A program made the translations under genes and the position numbers. The notes beneath the pieces are model-generated. The model was not told the DNA's origin. It did not search any database and worked only from the letters and a program-made list of their open reading frames with translations. From NCBI GenBank assembly GCA_031291675.1, contig JARLIO010000080.1, positions 1 to 64,000 on the forward strand: a stretch of 64,000 nucleotides of DNA, in the 5' to 3' direction. Shown here in pieces: positions 35,981-46,572 of this stretch. The stretch's first letter is position 1; each line of letters opens with the position of its first letter. This DNA comes from Azospirillaceae bacterium (GTDB lineage Bacteria; Pseudomonadota; Alphaproteobacteria; Azospirillales; Azospirillaceae).

Positions 35981-37993
35981 TCAGGCGAATTCCAGAATCG
36001 CCTGGTCGACCGCGAGGCTGGATCCGGTCGTGGCATGGATCTTCGCGACGACGCCATCATGGTCGGCGCGCAGGATATTCTCCATCTTCATCGCCTCGAC
36101 CACGGCCAATTCCTGCCCCGCCTTGATCTCGGCGCCTTCAGCCACCGCCAATGACACCAGCAGGCCCGGCATCGGTGACAGCAGGAAGCGCGACATGTCG
36201 GGCGGCAGCTTGACCGGCATCAGATCGGCCAGAACCGCCGCGGCAGGGCTCAGGACCTGGACCGGCAGCTGCGCCCCGCCATGGGTCAGGCGATAACCAA
36301 CCCCCAACCGGTCGATCTGGACCGAAAGCGCGATGCCGTCGACCGTCCCGGTCCAGAGACTGTCGCCGATCTCCCACCCGCTGCGCACCGCCAGGCCCGG
36401 GCCGACGCCGTCCACGGCATCGATCGTGACCACGGCACCGCCATCGACCAGACCGACGGTCACCGGATGATTGATGCGGCCGATGCGCACCACCCAGTCG
36501 CTCGCCACCGGGCTGCGCAACCCGGCGACCTGGCCGCTGATCTGGCGATCGCGCTCCACGATGCGCCGATGCGTCGCGGCCGCCACCGCGATCAACCGGT
36601 GTCGGGTGGCGTCGTCGACGCTGACCCCGCCGAACCCCGACGGAAACTCCTCGGCGATGAAATTGGTGGTCAACCGCCCGGCGACGAACCGCGGATGGTT
36701 CATCAAAGCCGACAGAAAGGAAATGTTATGGGCAACGCCGCGAATCTCAAAGCAGTCCAGGGCGTCGCGCATCTTCAGGATCGCGCCGTCGCGATCGGCA
36801 CCATGGGTGATCAGCTTGGCGATCATCGGATCATAGAACATGCTGATCTCGCCGCCCTCGAACACCCCGGTGTCGACCCGGACCGAACCGTGCGGCGCGG
36901 TGTCTTCGGCCGGCGGCCGATAGCGGGCGATGCGTCCGGTCGAGGGCAGAAAGCCGCGCAACGGGTCCTCGGCATAGACCCGGGCTTCGACCGCCCAGCC
37001 CGACAGCGTGATATCGTCCTGGCGCAACGCCAGTTTTTCGCCGGCGGCAATCCGGATCATCTGTTCGACCAGATCCAGGCCAACCACCATTTCGGTGACC
37101 GGATGCTCGACCTGCAATCGGGTATTCATCTCCAGAAAGAAGAAGTTCCGCCGGGCATCGACGATGAACTCCACGGTCCCCGCCGAGCGGTAATTGACCG
37201 CCCGGGCCAGGGCGACCGCCTGCTCCCCCATCGCCCGACGGGTTGCGGCATCGAGAAACGGGCTCGGCGCCTCCTCGATCACCTTCTGATGGCGTCGCTG
37301 GATCGAACATTCACGTTCGCCCAGATAGAGCGTCGTGCCCTGACCATCGGCCAGGATCTGAATCTCGATATGGCGCGGTTGCTCGATATATTTCTCGATG
37401 AACACCCGGTCGTCGGCGAAGCTGGAACGCGCCTCGTTTCGCGCCGAGCGGAAGCCATCGCGCACCTGCGCCTCGTCATAGGCGACCCGCATCCCTTTGC
37501 CGCCACCGCCGGCCGAGGCCTTGATCATGACCGGAAAGCCGACATCGCGGGCGATCGCGACCGCCTCGCCCTCGTCGGCGATCACCCCGAGAAAACCCGG
37601 AACCGTGCTGACCCCGGCAGCACGGGCCAGCTTTTTCGATTCGATCTTATCGCCCATGGCCGCGATCGCCGGCACATCGGGGCCGATAAAGGCGATGCCA
37701 TGGTTGGCGAGCGCCTGACAGAACGCCGCCTTTTCCGACAGAAAGCCATAGCCCGGATGAACCGCCTGGGCGCCGGTCGCAAGGCAGGCCGCGATGATCC
37801 GGTCGGCGACCAGATAGGACTGCGCCGAAGGCGCCGGGCCGATGGCGATCGCCTCATCGGCCCGTTCGACATGAAGGGCGTTGGCGTCCGCCTCGGAATA
37901 GACCGCCACCGTCTTGATGCCCATGCGCCGCGCCGTCTTGATGACCCGGCATGCGATTTCGCCACGATTGGCGATCAGGATCTTTGAGAACAT
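35981..37993 (-). CDS. pccA: Propionyl-CoA carboxylase, biotin-containing alpha subunit
   Basis: 670 aa. Biotin carboxylase N-domain MFSKILIANRGEIACRVIKTARRMGIKTVAVYSEAD, ATP-grasp SAGGGGKGMRV, EEAPSPFLDAATRRAMGEQAVALARAVNYRSAGTVEFI, and the C-terminal biotinyl domain with EAMKMENIL, the Lys being biotinylated. The region between (about 480-580) is the BT/linker domain seen in PCC-type enzymes, supporting propionyl- over acetyl-CoA. Ten bases after pccB. Confidence 0.95.
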   Translation of the reverse strand: MFSKILIANRGEIACRVIKTARRMGIKTVAVYSEADANALHVERADEAIAIGPAPSAQSYLVADRIIAACLATGAQAVHPGYGFLSEKAAFCQALANHGIAFIGPDVPAIAAMGDKIESKKLARAAGVSTVPGFLGVIADEGEAVAIARDVGFPVMIKASAGGGGKGMRVAYDEAQVRDGFRSARNEARSSFADDRVFIEKYIEQPRHIEIQILADGQGTTLYLGERECSIQRRHQKVIEEAPSPFLDAATRRAMGEQAVALARAVNYRSAGTVEFIVDARRNFFFLEMNTRLQVEHPVTEMVVGLDLVEQMIRIAAGEKLALRQDDITLSGWAVEARVYAEDPLRGFLPSTGRIARYRPPAEDTAPHGSVRVDTGVFEGGEISMFYDPMIAKLITHGADRDGAILKMRDALDCFEIRGVAHNISFLSALMNHPRFVAGRLTTNFIAEEFPSGFGGVSVDDATRHRLIAVAAATHRRIVERDRQISGQVAGLRSPVASDWVVRIGRINHPVTVGLVDGGAVVTIDAVDGVGPGLAVRSGWEIGDSLWTGTVDGIALSVQIDRLGVGYRLTHGGAQLPVQVLSPAAAVLADLMPVKLPPDMSRFLLSPMPGLLVSLAVAEGAEIKAGQELAVVEAMKMENILRADHDGVVAKIHATTGSSLAVDQAILEFA

Positions 37994-38003
37994 GATGGGC
38001 GGC

Positions 38004-39581
<1,578 letters not shown>

Positions 39582-39674
39582 AGTGGTGGTTACCTTAGGG
39601 GTTCGGTTTGCCCTGCCTCAACGCCGATCATGGACAAAAGAGCGAAGATGTGAATTTATTGACCAAAGCGCCGT

Positions 39675-39683
39675 GCAAATTGC
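39675..39683. promoter_or_regulatory. Candidate operator in the pccB/regulator gap
   Basis: GCAA-A-TTGC, a 9-bp palindrome within GTGCAAATTGCGAA, in the 129-bp divergent promoter region. Related regulators of short-chain acyl-CoA genes recognise TTTGC/GCAAA-type half-sites, so this is a reasonable candidate; not proven. Confidence 0.4.
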
Positions 39684-39710
39684 GAATGTTGTGAAACGGC
39701 AAGGGACGGA

Positions 39711-41159
39711 ATGCAGCACAAACTTTTCCTGGGCCGCAAGCTCCGGCGCTTGCGCGAACAACGGGAGCTGACCCAGAGCGCGCTGGCGCGACAGCTGGAG
39801 ATTTCGACCAGCTATCTCAACCAAATCGAGAACAACCAGCGCCCCCTAACGCTTCCGATACTACTCCGGATCACCACGCTCTTCAACGTCGAGTTGGCGG
39901 GGTTCGTCGAAGACGATGAGTCCCGCCTGGCCGCCGATTTGCGCGAGGCCCTGCTTGATCCGCTGTTCACCGGCCCGGCACCGGGGATCGGCGAAATCCG
40001 CAATGTCGTCGCGGCCTCGCCCGAAATGGCTCGCCGCGTGCTGATGCTGCATCAGGCCTATCAGAAACTCAATGAACGGGTGCAATCCCTTGCCGACACC
40101 CTGACCAACAATGATCGTGGCCTGTCCGTATCGAGTTCGCAGCTTCCTTACGAAGAAGTTCGCGATTACTTCCATTACTGCAATAACTATGTCGGATCTC
40201 TCGACGAGGCCGCAGAACAACTTGCAGAATCCGCGGAGCTTCCGATCGGTGATATGCAGGCCGCGATCATTCGTTACCTCAAGCGGCAGCACGATGTTCG
40301 GGTTGTGATCAGCGGAGCCGAAGATCCCGGTGAGGGGATGCGCCGATTCGACCCGGCCAGCGGCACCCTGACGCTCTCGGCGCAATTGCCGCCGCCCAGC
40401 CGGACCTTTCATCTGGCCCACCAGATCGCGCTGCTGGATTACAGCGACCGGATCGAACGCCTGGTGGCCGAGACCCGTTTCATGTCCGAGGAGGCGCGCT
40501 CGATCTGTCGTGTCGGGCTGGCCAATTACTTCGCCGGCGCCCTGGTCATGCCCTACCGCCGCTTCGCGGCGCTGGCGCGCCAGACGCATCACGATGTCGA
40601 TGTGCTGCGCACCCGCTTCGGCGTCAGCTTCGAGCAGGTGTGCCACCGCTTGAGCACATTGCAGCGCCCCGGCGCCCGCGGATTGCCGTTTTACTTCGTC
40701 CGCGTCGACATGGCCGGCAACATCACCAAGCGTCACAGCGCGACCCGGTTCCAGTTTGCCCGCTTTGGCGGCGCCTGCCCGCTGTGGAATGTCCACGAAG
40801 CCTTCGCCCAGCCGGGCAAAATCCTGGTCCAGCTGGCGCGCATGCCCGATACCACCGCCTATATCTGCATCGCGCGCACCGTGACCAAACATGGCGGCGC
40901 CTATCTGCGTCCCAGCCGGCAATTTGCCGTCGGACTCGGCTGCGAGGTCGCTTACGCCGATGAGATCGTCTACGCCGCGGGCCTCGACCTGCGCAACGCC
41001 GACGCGGCCGTCCCGATCGGAATCAATTGCCGGATCTGCGAACGCTCCGACTGCCAGCAGCGTGCCTTCCCGCCGATCGGGACCGAATTGACCGTCGATG
41101 CCAACAATCGCAGCTTCATTCCCTACCTGTTCACACCGCCGGTCACCACGGTTGATTGA
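39711..41159 (+). CDS. XRE-type short-chain fatty acyl-CoA regulator (PrpR/RamB/ScfR-like)
   Basis: 482 aa; GGGACGGA precedes the ATG. Residues ~7-65 are the HTH (LGRKLRRLREQRELTQSALARQLEISTSYLNQIENNQRPLT). Residues ~155-310 are the IrrE/ImmA-like domain, in which the zinc motif is reduced to HLAHQ. The C-terminal DUF2083-type region has the conserved GGACPLWNVHEAFAQPGKI and CRICERSDCQQRAFPP. Such proteins sense acyl-CoAs and control propionate or acetate use; its position divergent from pccB-pccA-mutase makes those genes its likely targets. Confidence 0.92.
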   Translation: MQHKLFLGRKLRRLREQRELTQSALARQLEISTSYLNQIENNQRPLTLPILLRITTLFNVELAGFVEDDESRLAADLREALLDPLFTGPAPGIGEIRNVVAASPEMARRVLMLHQAYQKLNERVQSLADTLTNNDRGLSVSSSQLPYEEVRDYFHYCNNYVGSLDEAAEQLAESAELPIGDMQAAIIRYLKRQHDVRVVISGAEDPGEGMRRFDPASGTLTLSAQLPPPSRTFHLAHQIALLDYSDRIERLVAETRFMSEEARSICRVGLANYFAGALVMPYRRFAALARQTHHDVDVLRTRFGVSFEQVCHRLSTLQRPGARGLPFYFVRVDMAGNITKRHSATRFQFARFGGACPLWNVHEAFAQPGKILVQLARMPDTTAYICIARTVTKHGGAYLRPSRQFAVGLGCEVAYADEIVYAAGLDLRNADAAVPIGINCRICERSDCQQRAFPPIGTELTVDANNRSFIPYLFTPPVTTVD

Positions 41160-41207
41160 CCGGGGTGATTGACCGGGGTGATTGAGCCGGGGTGATTGAG
41201 CCGGGTG
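41154..41207. repeat. Four tandem 13-14 bp repeats at the end of the regulator gene
   Basis: GATTGACCGGGGT (41154-41166, 41167-41179) followed by two 14-bp variants with an inserted G (41180-41193, 41194-41207). The first unit contains the regulator stop codon, so the array begins in coding sequence and expands into the spacer before the fumarase. Confidence 0.9.
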
Positions 41208-41300
41208 CGGCGCGAGGCCCTTCCACCCGCCCGCCTGTCGGGTATAAAACCGTCGCAGGGTCATCAGGAAACCACCCCCGCACACCGGAGACATGCCGAC

Positions 41301-42947
41301 ATGGCCGACGATAACAGCCCGGGCACCGGATATCCGTCCCCCCTTCCCCTGGGCCCGGATACCACCCCCTATCGCAAACTGAGCAGCGATTTTGTGTCCG
41401 TCGCCGAATTCGACGGCGAACCGATTCTCAAGGTGGAACCCGAGGCGCTGCGGCTTCTGAGCGAACAGGCGTTCATTGACATCAACCAGCTGCTGCGGAG
41501 CAGCCATCTGGCGCAATTGCGCGCGATCCTCGACGATCCCGAGGCCTCCCCCAACGACCGGTTTGTCGCGCTGGACCTGTTGAAGAACGCCAATATCGCC
41601 GCCGGCGGTATCCTGCCGATGTGCCAGGATACCGGCACCGCGATCGTGATGGCCAAAAAGGGCCGCCGCGTCTGGACCCGGGGCGGTGACGAGGCCGCGA
41701 TCAGTGCCGGGACCGGCGACGCCTATCTGAAGCGCAACCTGCGCTATAGTCAGTTGGCGCCGCTGTCGATGTATGAGGAAAAAAACACCCGCAATAATCT
41801 GCCGGCACAGATCGACATCTATCAAGAGGGTGAGGACGCCTATAAATTCCTGTTCATCGCCAAGGGCGGCGGGTCGGCCAACAAGACCTTCCTGTTTCAG
41901 GCAACGCCTTCGGTGTTGACCCCCGACCGGCTGCTGCCCTTCATCGAAGACAAGCTGCGTTCGCTGGGCACCGCGGCCTGCCCGCCCTACCATCTGGCGG
42001 TGGTGATCGGCGGAACCAGCGCCGAACAAAACCTCAAAACCGTCAAGCTGGCCAGCACCCACTATCTCGACGGCCTGCCCACCGCCGGTTCGCTAGCCGG
42101 CCAGGCGTTCCGCGACCTTGAATTCGAGGCCGCGCTCAACGGCGTGGCGCAAACGCTGGGCATTGGCGCCCAGTTCGGCGGCAAATATTTCTGTCATGAC
42201 GTCCGCGTCATCCGTCTGCCCCGCCATGGCGCCAGCCTGCCGATCGGCATCGGCGTGTCCTGTTCCGCCGATCGCCAGGCGCTGGGCAAGATCACCCGCG
42301 ACGGCGTGTTTCTCGAAGCGTTGGAGACCGACCCGGCCCGTTTCCTGCCCGAGGTCACGCCCGAAAGCGACAATGCCGCCCTGGCCGGGGCGGTCGTCCG
42401 CATCGACCTGACCCAACCCATGAGCGTGATCCGCGAGACCCTGTCGCGCTACCCGATCCGCACCCGGGTTTCGTTGACCGGCCCGCTGATCGTGGCGCGC
42501 GATTTGGCCCATGCGCGGCTGCGGGCCCAGCTTGAGGCCGGACAGCCATTGCCGGACTATTTCAAGAACCACCCGATCTATTACGCCGGCCCGGCCAAAA
42601 CGCCGGCGGGCTATGCCTCAGGATCATTCGGGCCAACCACCGCAGGCCGGATGGACGGTTTCGTCGAACAGTTCCAGGCCGCCGGCGGATCCCTGGTGAT
42701 GCTGGCCAAAGGCAACCGCAGTCCCCAGGTCCGCGAAGCCTGCAAGCAGCATGGCGGGTTCTATCTGGGCTCGATCGGCGGTTCAGCGGCGCGGCTGGCC
42801 CAGGACTGCATCCGCAAGGTCGAATGCCTCGCCTTCGAGGATCTGGGCATGGAAGCGATCTGGCGCATCGAGGTCGAAGATTTCCCGGCCTTCATCGTGA
42901 TCGATGACAAGGGCAATGACTTCTTCCAGGAACTGAAACTCGGCTGA
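41301..42947 (+). CDS. fum: Fumarate hydratase class I (iron-sulfur)
   Basis: 548 aa from the ATG at 41301; the longer frame crosses the tandem repeats. [17 protein letters not shown] carries a cluster Cys, followed by [58 protein letters not shown] and, in the beta half, [44 protein letters not shown] and [18 protein letters not shown]. Oxygen-sensitive [4Fe-4S] hydratase linking fumarate and malate in the TCA cycle; downstream of the succinyl-CoA-forming genes. Confidence 0.96.
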   Translation: MADDNSPGTGYPSPLPLGPDTTPYRKLSSDFVSVAEFDGEPILKVEPEALRLLSEQAFIDINQLLRSSHLAQLRAILDDPEASPNDRFVALDLLKNANIAAGGILPMCQDTGTAIVMAKKGRRVWTRGGDEAAISAGTGDAYLKRNLRYSQLAPLSMYEEKNTRNNLPAQIDIYQEGEDAYKFLFIAKGGGSANKTFLFQATPSVLTPDRLLPFIEDKLRSLGTAACPPYHLAVVIGGTSAEQNLKTVKLASTHYLDGLPTAGSLAGQAFRDLEFEAALNGVAQTLGIGAQFGGKYFCHDVRVIRLPRHGASLPIGIGVSCSADRQALGKITRDGVFLEALETDPARFLPEVTPESDNAALAGAVVRIDLTQPMSVIRETLSRYPIRTRVSLTGPLIVARDLAHARLRAQLEAGQPLPDYFKNHPIYYAGPAKTPAGYASGSFGPTTAGRMDGFVEQFQAAGGSLVMLAKGNRSPQVREACKQHGGFYLGSIGGSAARLAQDCIRKVECLAFEDLGMEAIWRIEVEDFPAFIVIDDKGNDFFQELKLG

Positions 42948-42957
42948 TCCAGGATCC

Positions 42958-43959
42958 ATGATGATGCCCGATACCCCGCTCGCGGTGACGCTTGCCGACA
43001 TCGAAGCCGCCGCCGCGCGGCTGGCCGGCCACGCCGTACTGACACCCCTGATCGAAGATGCCAACCTGACGCGGCGCCATCCGGCGCGATTGCTGATCAA
43101 AGCCGAGACTCTGCAACGCACCGGATCCTTCAAGTTCCGCGGCGCCTTCAACCGGATGCGCCAACTCGATGCCGGGCAACGCCAGGCCGGGGTCGTCGCG
43201 TTTTCATCGGGCAACCACGGCCAGGGCGTCGCCGCGGCCGCCCGACTGCTGGGGACCACCGCGGTCGTGGTCATGCCCGATGATGCCCCGGCCATCAAGG
43301 TCGAGCGGACGCGAGCCTATGGCGCCGAAATCCGCCTCTATGATCGCCAACGCGAGGATCGCGAAGCCATCGCCCGGTCCCTGGCGGCGGAACGGAACCT
43401 GACGGTGATCCCGCCTTACGATGACCCGGCGATCATTGCCGGCCAGGGGACGATCGGCCTTGAGTTGTGCGCCCAGGCGCGGGCCCTGGGCGCGACGCTC
43501 GATCTGGTCCTGGTGGCCAGCAGCGGCGGCGGGCTGGCGTCGGGCATTGCCATGGCCCTGGCCCACCACAGCCCGGACACCGAGATCGTCGTGGTCGAGC
43601 CCGAAGGCTTCGATGACATCGCCCGGTCCCTGATCACCGGCAATCGCGAAACCAACGCGCCGGGCCGGACATCGCTGTGCGATGCCCTGATGTCGCCCAA
43701 CCCCGGCATCTTGACGCTGCCGATCCTGCGTCGCCGGGTCAGCCGCGGCGTCACGGTCACCGACAGCGAGGTTGAAGCCGCAATGGCCTATGCCTTCAGC
43801 GACCTCAAGCTGGTGGTCGAACCCGGCGGTGCCGCGACGCTGGCGGCGGTGCTGGCCGGCAAGGTTCCGGTGGCCGGTCGAACCGTCGCTGTGGTCTGCT
43901 CCGGCGGCAATGTCGATCCGGTGCAGTTTAGCCGGATCCTCGCGAGCGCCGCGCGCTAA
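42958..43959 (+). CDS. PLP-dependent threonine/serine dehydratase
   Basis: 333 aa beginning ATGATGATG, 10 bp after the fumarase. Lys59 in TGSFKFRGAFNRM binds PLP; SSGNHGQGVAAAARLLG and the phosphate-binding SSGGGLASG follow, and CSGGNVDP is near the end. There is no C-terminal ACT domain, so it resembles the short catabolic threonine dehydratase or serine racemase-type enzymes rather than long IlvA. Product would be 2-oxobutyrate (a propionyl-CoA precursor) or pyruvate. Confidence 0.93.
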   Translation: MMMPDTPLAVTLADIEAAAARLAGHAVLTPLIEDANLTRRHPARLLIKAETLQRTGSFKFRGAFNRMRQLDAGQRQAGVVAFSSGNHGQGVAAAARLLGTTAVVVMPDDAPAIKVERTRAYGAEIRLYDRQREDREAIARSLAAERNLTVIPPYDDPAIIAGQGTIGLELCAQARALGATLDLVLVASSGGGLASGIAMALAHHSPDTEIVVVEPEGFDDIARSLITGNRETNAPGRTSLCDALMSPNPGILTLPILRRRVSRGVTVTDSEVEAAMAYAFSDLKLVVEPGGAATLAAVLAGKVPVAGRTVAVVCSGGNVDPVQFSRILASAAR

Positions 43960-44006
43960 ACCGGGTCGGGGGAAGAGTAGCGGCCGGGAGGGAAGCCCGA
44001 AGGCGT

Positions 44007-44047
44007 GAGCCGCGCGTTGCGGCTCGATACCGGCATGAGGAGCCGGT
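44007..44047 (+). terminator. Double hairpin after the dehydratase
   Basis: GAGCCGC/GCGGCTC (44007-44025) and ACCGGC/GCCGGT (44029-44047), both perfect, 48 bp past the stop. Confidence 0.6.
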
Positions 44048-44424
44048 ACAGGGGGAACAAAAAAACGAAGGCAGGAAATTGCGTAAAGATTCTTCCAGTT
44101 TTCAACATGGTAGCGTCACACAGCCAAGTCGCGAAGCCCGCATCGTAGCTCGTCCATGTTTGCTCTCTACCCTCCAATTTTGACCGCCGCTATGGCGGCC
44201 TCAATCGGAATGAACGCGTCACGATCGCCGCCAGGATTCATTATCAAGCGAAAAATGTCCACGACCACCCTGACGCGCCTTGCAGCTCAATGCGAGCCCA
44301 ACAGCCCGGCTTGGCTGGAACGCGCGACATCTTGCCGTATTGGTCAAATTACCTAATTTGCGTTTTTTTGCGGAATTGGATTTTCCGGTGCACCCATTGA
44401 TTGCTTTCATTAACCGCGAGGGAT
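44048..44424. other. Low-coding spacer
   Basis: About 380 bp with no recognisable gene and lower GC than the flanks. It leads into a truncated VOC copy and may be decayed sequence. Confidence 0.5.
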
Positions 44425-44525
44425 GCCTCAGGATCATGACCGCAGATGCAAAGTTTGTTGCCGTCCGGGCCGCGAAAATACGCCCCATAGTGGTCCGGAT
44501 GGTATGCCGGCCGCAGACCGGGTTT
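44425..44525 (-). pseudogene. Truncated C-terminal fragment of a VOC/glyoxalase gene
   Basis: These 101 bp match 45972-46072, the 3' part of the intact VOC gene, at 94 of 101 positions. Read on the minus strand it still encodes KPGLRPAYHPDHYGAYFRGP followed by DGNKLCICGHDPEA, but with no upstream domain; the frame runs on to a TAA near 44350. It is a partial duplication or the remnant of a second copy, sitting against the 3' end of the CDF gene. Confidence 0.85.
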
Positions 44526-44540
44526 GGTTCACTGCTTCGG

Positions 44541-45491
44541 CTAAAGGTTGATCGCCTCGGCCGGTGACCGGGCTCGGTGATGGGCATCGAAGCTCTGCGC
44601 CTCGATGAACACCCGCGTCACCTCCGGATGCACGGCCTTGATGTGGCGCTCGAGGCCACTCACGATGGCTTCGACACGGTCCGCCAGCAGCGAGTCCTCG
44701 AAATCCAGGCTGAGCGTGACGAGCACATCCTGTGGTCCGAAATGCATGGTCAGCAACTCGTTCACGCCGACGATGCCGACCTCGGCCGCGGCGATCCGGC
44801 GGATGCTGTCACGAACCTCGGCATCGACACCTTCACCGGTCAGCAGGCTCTGGCACTCGTAGGCCAGGAAGGCCGCCGTCACCGCCAGGATCACGCCGAT
44901 CACGAGCGAGGCAACGCCGTCGAGCACCGGCAGGTCGAGCGCCTGGCCGAGCGCGATGCCGCCGAGTGCGACCGCGAGGCCGAGCAGCGCCGCGGTGTCC
45001 TCGAACAGCACGGTGAACACCGTCGGATCCTTGCTGCCGCGGATGGCGCCGAACAGCGTCCGGGATCCCTTGCTGCGCCGAAATTCCTTCAGGGCGACCA
45101 GCCAGCCCCCGCCCTCGAACAGCATGGCGAGGCTCAGCACGATGTAGTTGACGTAGGCATTCTCGACCGGATGCGGCACTTCGATCTTGTCAAGGCCTTC
45201 AAGGATCGAGAGGCCGGCGCCGAGGCCGAAGATCAGGACAGCGACGACGAAGGCCCAGAAATAGAGCTGCAGGCCATGCCCGAACGGATGAGCGGCATTG
45301 GCCGGCTTCGCGGCCTGCCGCATGCCGTGGAGCAGGAGGATCTGGTTGCCGGTGTCGACGAGTGAGTGGATTGCCTCGCTCAGCATGGCGGCGCTGCCGG
45401 TGAACCAGGCCGCGCCGAATTTGGTGACGGCGATCAGCGCATTGACGCCGAGCGCTGCATAGATGACGAGCTTGGATCCGTGCGTGGCCAT
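44541..45491 (-). CDS. Cation diffusion facilitator (CDF) family transporter
   Basis: 316 aa from the ATG at 45491 (MATHGSKLVIYAALGVNALIAV). TM2 carries SEAIHSLVDTGNQ and TM5 has FEDTAALLG, supplying the paired metal-site residues (HxxxD and ExxxD-type positions). HPFGHG is the conserved loop, and the C-terminal domain (FGPQDVLVTLSLDFEDSL) fits the cytoplasmic CDF domain. Exports Zn, Fe, Mn or similar divalent metal against protons; specificity not readable. Confidence 0.92.
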   Translation of the reverse strand: MATHGSKLVIYAALGVNALIAVTKFGAAWFTGSAAMLSEAIHSLVDTGNQILLLHGMRQAAKPANAAHPFGHGLQLYFWAFVVAVLIFGLGAGLSILEGLDKIEVPHPVENAYVNYIVLSLAMLFEGGGWLVALKEFRRSKGSRTLFGAIRGSKDPTVFTVLFEDTAALLGLAVALGGIALGQALDLPVLDGVASLVIGVILAVTAAFLAYECQSLLTGEGVDAEVRDSIRRIAAAEVGIVGVNELLTMHFGPQDVLVTLSLDFEDSLLADRVEAIVSGLERHIKAVHPEVTRVFIEAQSFDAHHRARSPAEAINL

Positions 45492-45532
45492 GTTCCAGGT
45501 TTCGTTCAAGTGGCGGGAAGCGAAGGCGCCGC

Positions 45533-45736
45533 TCAGGCGGGTTCGGTCTCTTCGGCCAGCACGGTCCGGTCCGGTTCCGCTGGCATGAGACACGCGCCTT
45601 CGGTGGAGCGGGCCATTTCATCGGGCGAAAGCTGCGCGAAGGACCGGTTCGGCTTGAACAGCCGTTGTTTGGCGCAATCGCCGAACATCGATCGGGCCCG
45701 GCGTTCGACGGCTTGGTCATTCACGGCATCGGTCAT
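45533..45736 (-). CDS. Small hypothetical protein upstream of the CDF transporter
   Basis: 67 aa; ATG at 45736 with GGGGAG seven bases upstream. Sequence begins MTDAVNDQAVERRARSMFGD and is hydrophilic, rich in Ala, Arg and Glu, with no membrane segment and no family I recognise. The good ribosome site and 41-bp spacing to the CDF gene suggest it is real and co-transcribed, but codon evidence is limited. Confidence 0.45.
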   Translation of the reverse strand: MTDAVNDQAVERRARSMFGDCAKQRLFKPNRSFAQLSPDEMARSTEGACLMPAEPDRTVLAEETEPA

Positions 45737-45875
45737 GCGATCGCTCCCCATCGTTGCCGGCAGACCTTAAATCATCCCCGTGGCGGAACCAAGCGGCAGC
45801 CTCGCAAGACAGACTGCCGCAGCGGCTCGCTGTTCGGTGGGGCCGTATGCAGAACGGGCACGGATTATGCGTGAG

Positions 45876-45911
45876 CCCCGGCCTACGCCGATCGCAAACG
45901 GCAAGGACGCG
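45876..45911. repeat. 36-bp dispersed repeat, copy 1
   Basis: Matches 46479-46514 at 33 of 36 positions, in the same orientation. The two copies flank the intact VOC gene. Confidence 0.8.
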
Positions 45912-45961
45912 TGGCAGGCGGGCCGTCCGCCTTCAGGCGCGTATGCGACCAAATCGGACGT

Positions 45962-46357
45962 TCACTCAGTCGCCTCAGGATCATGACAACAGATGCAAAG
46001 TTTGTTGCCGTCCGGGTCGCGAAAATACGCCCCATAGTAGTTCGGATGGTATGCTGGCCGCAGACGGGGTTTACCCTCGTCGCGGCCGCCGTGTTCCAGT
46101 GCCACCGCATAGCAATGATCGACGAGCGAACGGCTGCGGGCCAGCAACGCAATCATCTGTCCGTTGCCGGGCGTCGCGGCTTGACCATCAAAGGGCCGCG
46201 TGATGATGAACAGCGGCCTGTCTGCGTCAGAATGCTTCCAACCCGCCCATTGCGGCTCGGAGAATTTGAGCGTCAAGCCTAACGCCTCCATTATCGGCCC
46301 GTAAAATTCCAAAGCGCGTTGGATATCGGACACGCCCACGGTCGTATGTGAAAGCAC
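45962..46357 (-). CDS. VOC (glyoxalase/bleomycin resistance) family protein
   Basis: 131 aa using the GTG at 46357 (VLSHTTVGVSDIQRALEFYGPIMEALGL), preferred over a TTG at 46378 because GGAGACGG lies upstream. The beta-alpha-beta-beta-beta modules end with NYYGAYFRDPDGNKLCICCHDPE. A single-domain VOC enzyme or binding protein, metal-dependent in most relatives; substrate unknown. Its 3' third is duplicated at 44425-44525, and 36-bp repeats flank it. Confidence 0.88.
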   Translation of the reverse strand: MLSHTTVGVSDIQRALEFYGPIMEALGLTLKFSEPQWAGWKHSDADRPLFIITRPFDGQAATPGNGQMIALLARSRSLVDHCYAVALEHGGRDEGKPRLRPAYHPNYYGAYFRDPDGNKLCICCHDPEATE

Positions 46358-46442
46358 GGGATCCCGTCTCCGCCTCAAATAGGCCTGTGCGTATGGCCGC
46401 TTTTGGAAGATGGCAAAAGGTGACGAGGTTGGCTATCATGGA

Positions 46443-46466
46443 TCGATTTTCGCCTGTCGGGAAACA
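46443..46466. repeat. 24-bp dispersed repeat, copy 1
   Basis: Matches 47742-47765 at 22 of 24 positions (16 contiguous: CGCCTGTCGGGAAACA), in the same orientation. The pair brackets the ParD-like/MetAP cassette. Confidence 0.75.
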
Positions 46467-46478
46467 TAGCTACGGGAA

Positions 46479-46514
46479 CCCCGGCCGACACCGACCGCAA
46501 ACGGCAAGGACGCG
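46479..46514. repeat. 36-bp dispersed repeat, copy 2
   Basis: Second copy of the element at 45876-45911; the core CGCAAACGGCAAGGACGCG is identical in both. Confidence 0.8.
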
Positions 46515-46572
46515 GGGTTCGTTCTCGGTCCGCTGCCGGAGAGCAGATGCGGCAAAGCGGACATCTGGAACG

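Noticed and set aside
36281-37987. 568-codon plus-strand frame opposite pccA
   Set aside because: Shadow of the biotin carboxylase gene; no start site or motif supports it.
39861-42062. 733-codon minus-strand open frame across the regulator and fumarase
   Set aside because: Antisense to two well-recognised genes and without any motif; a GC-driven shadow frame.
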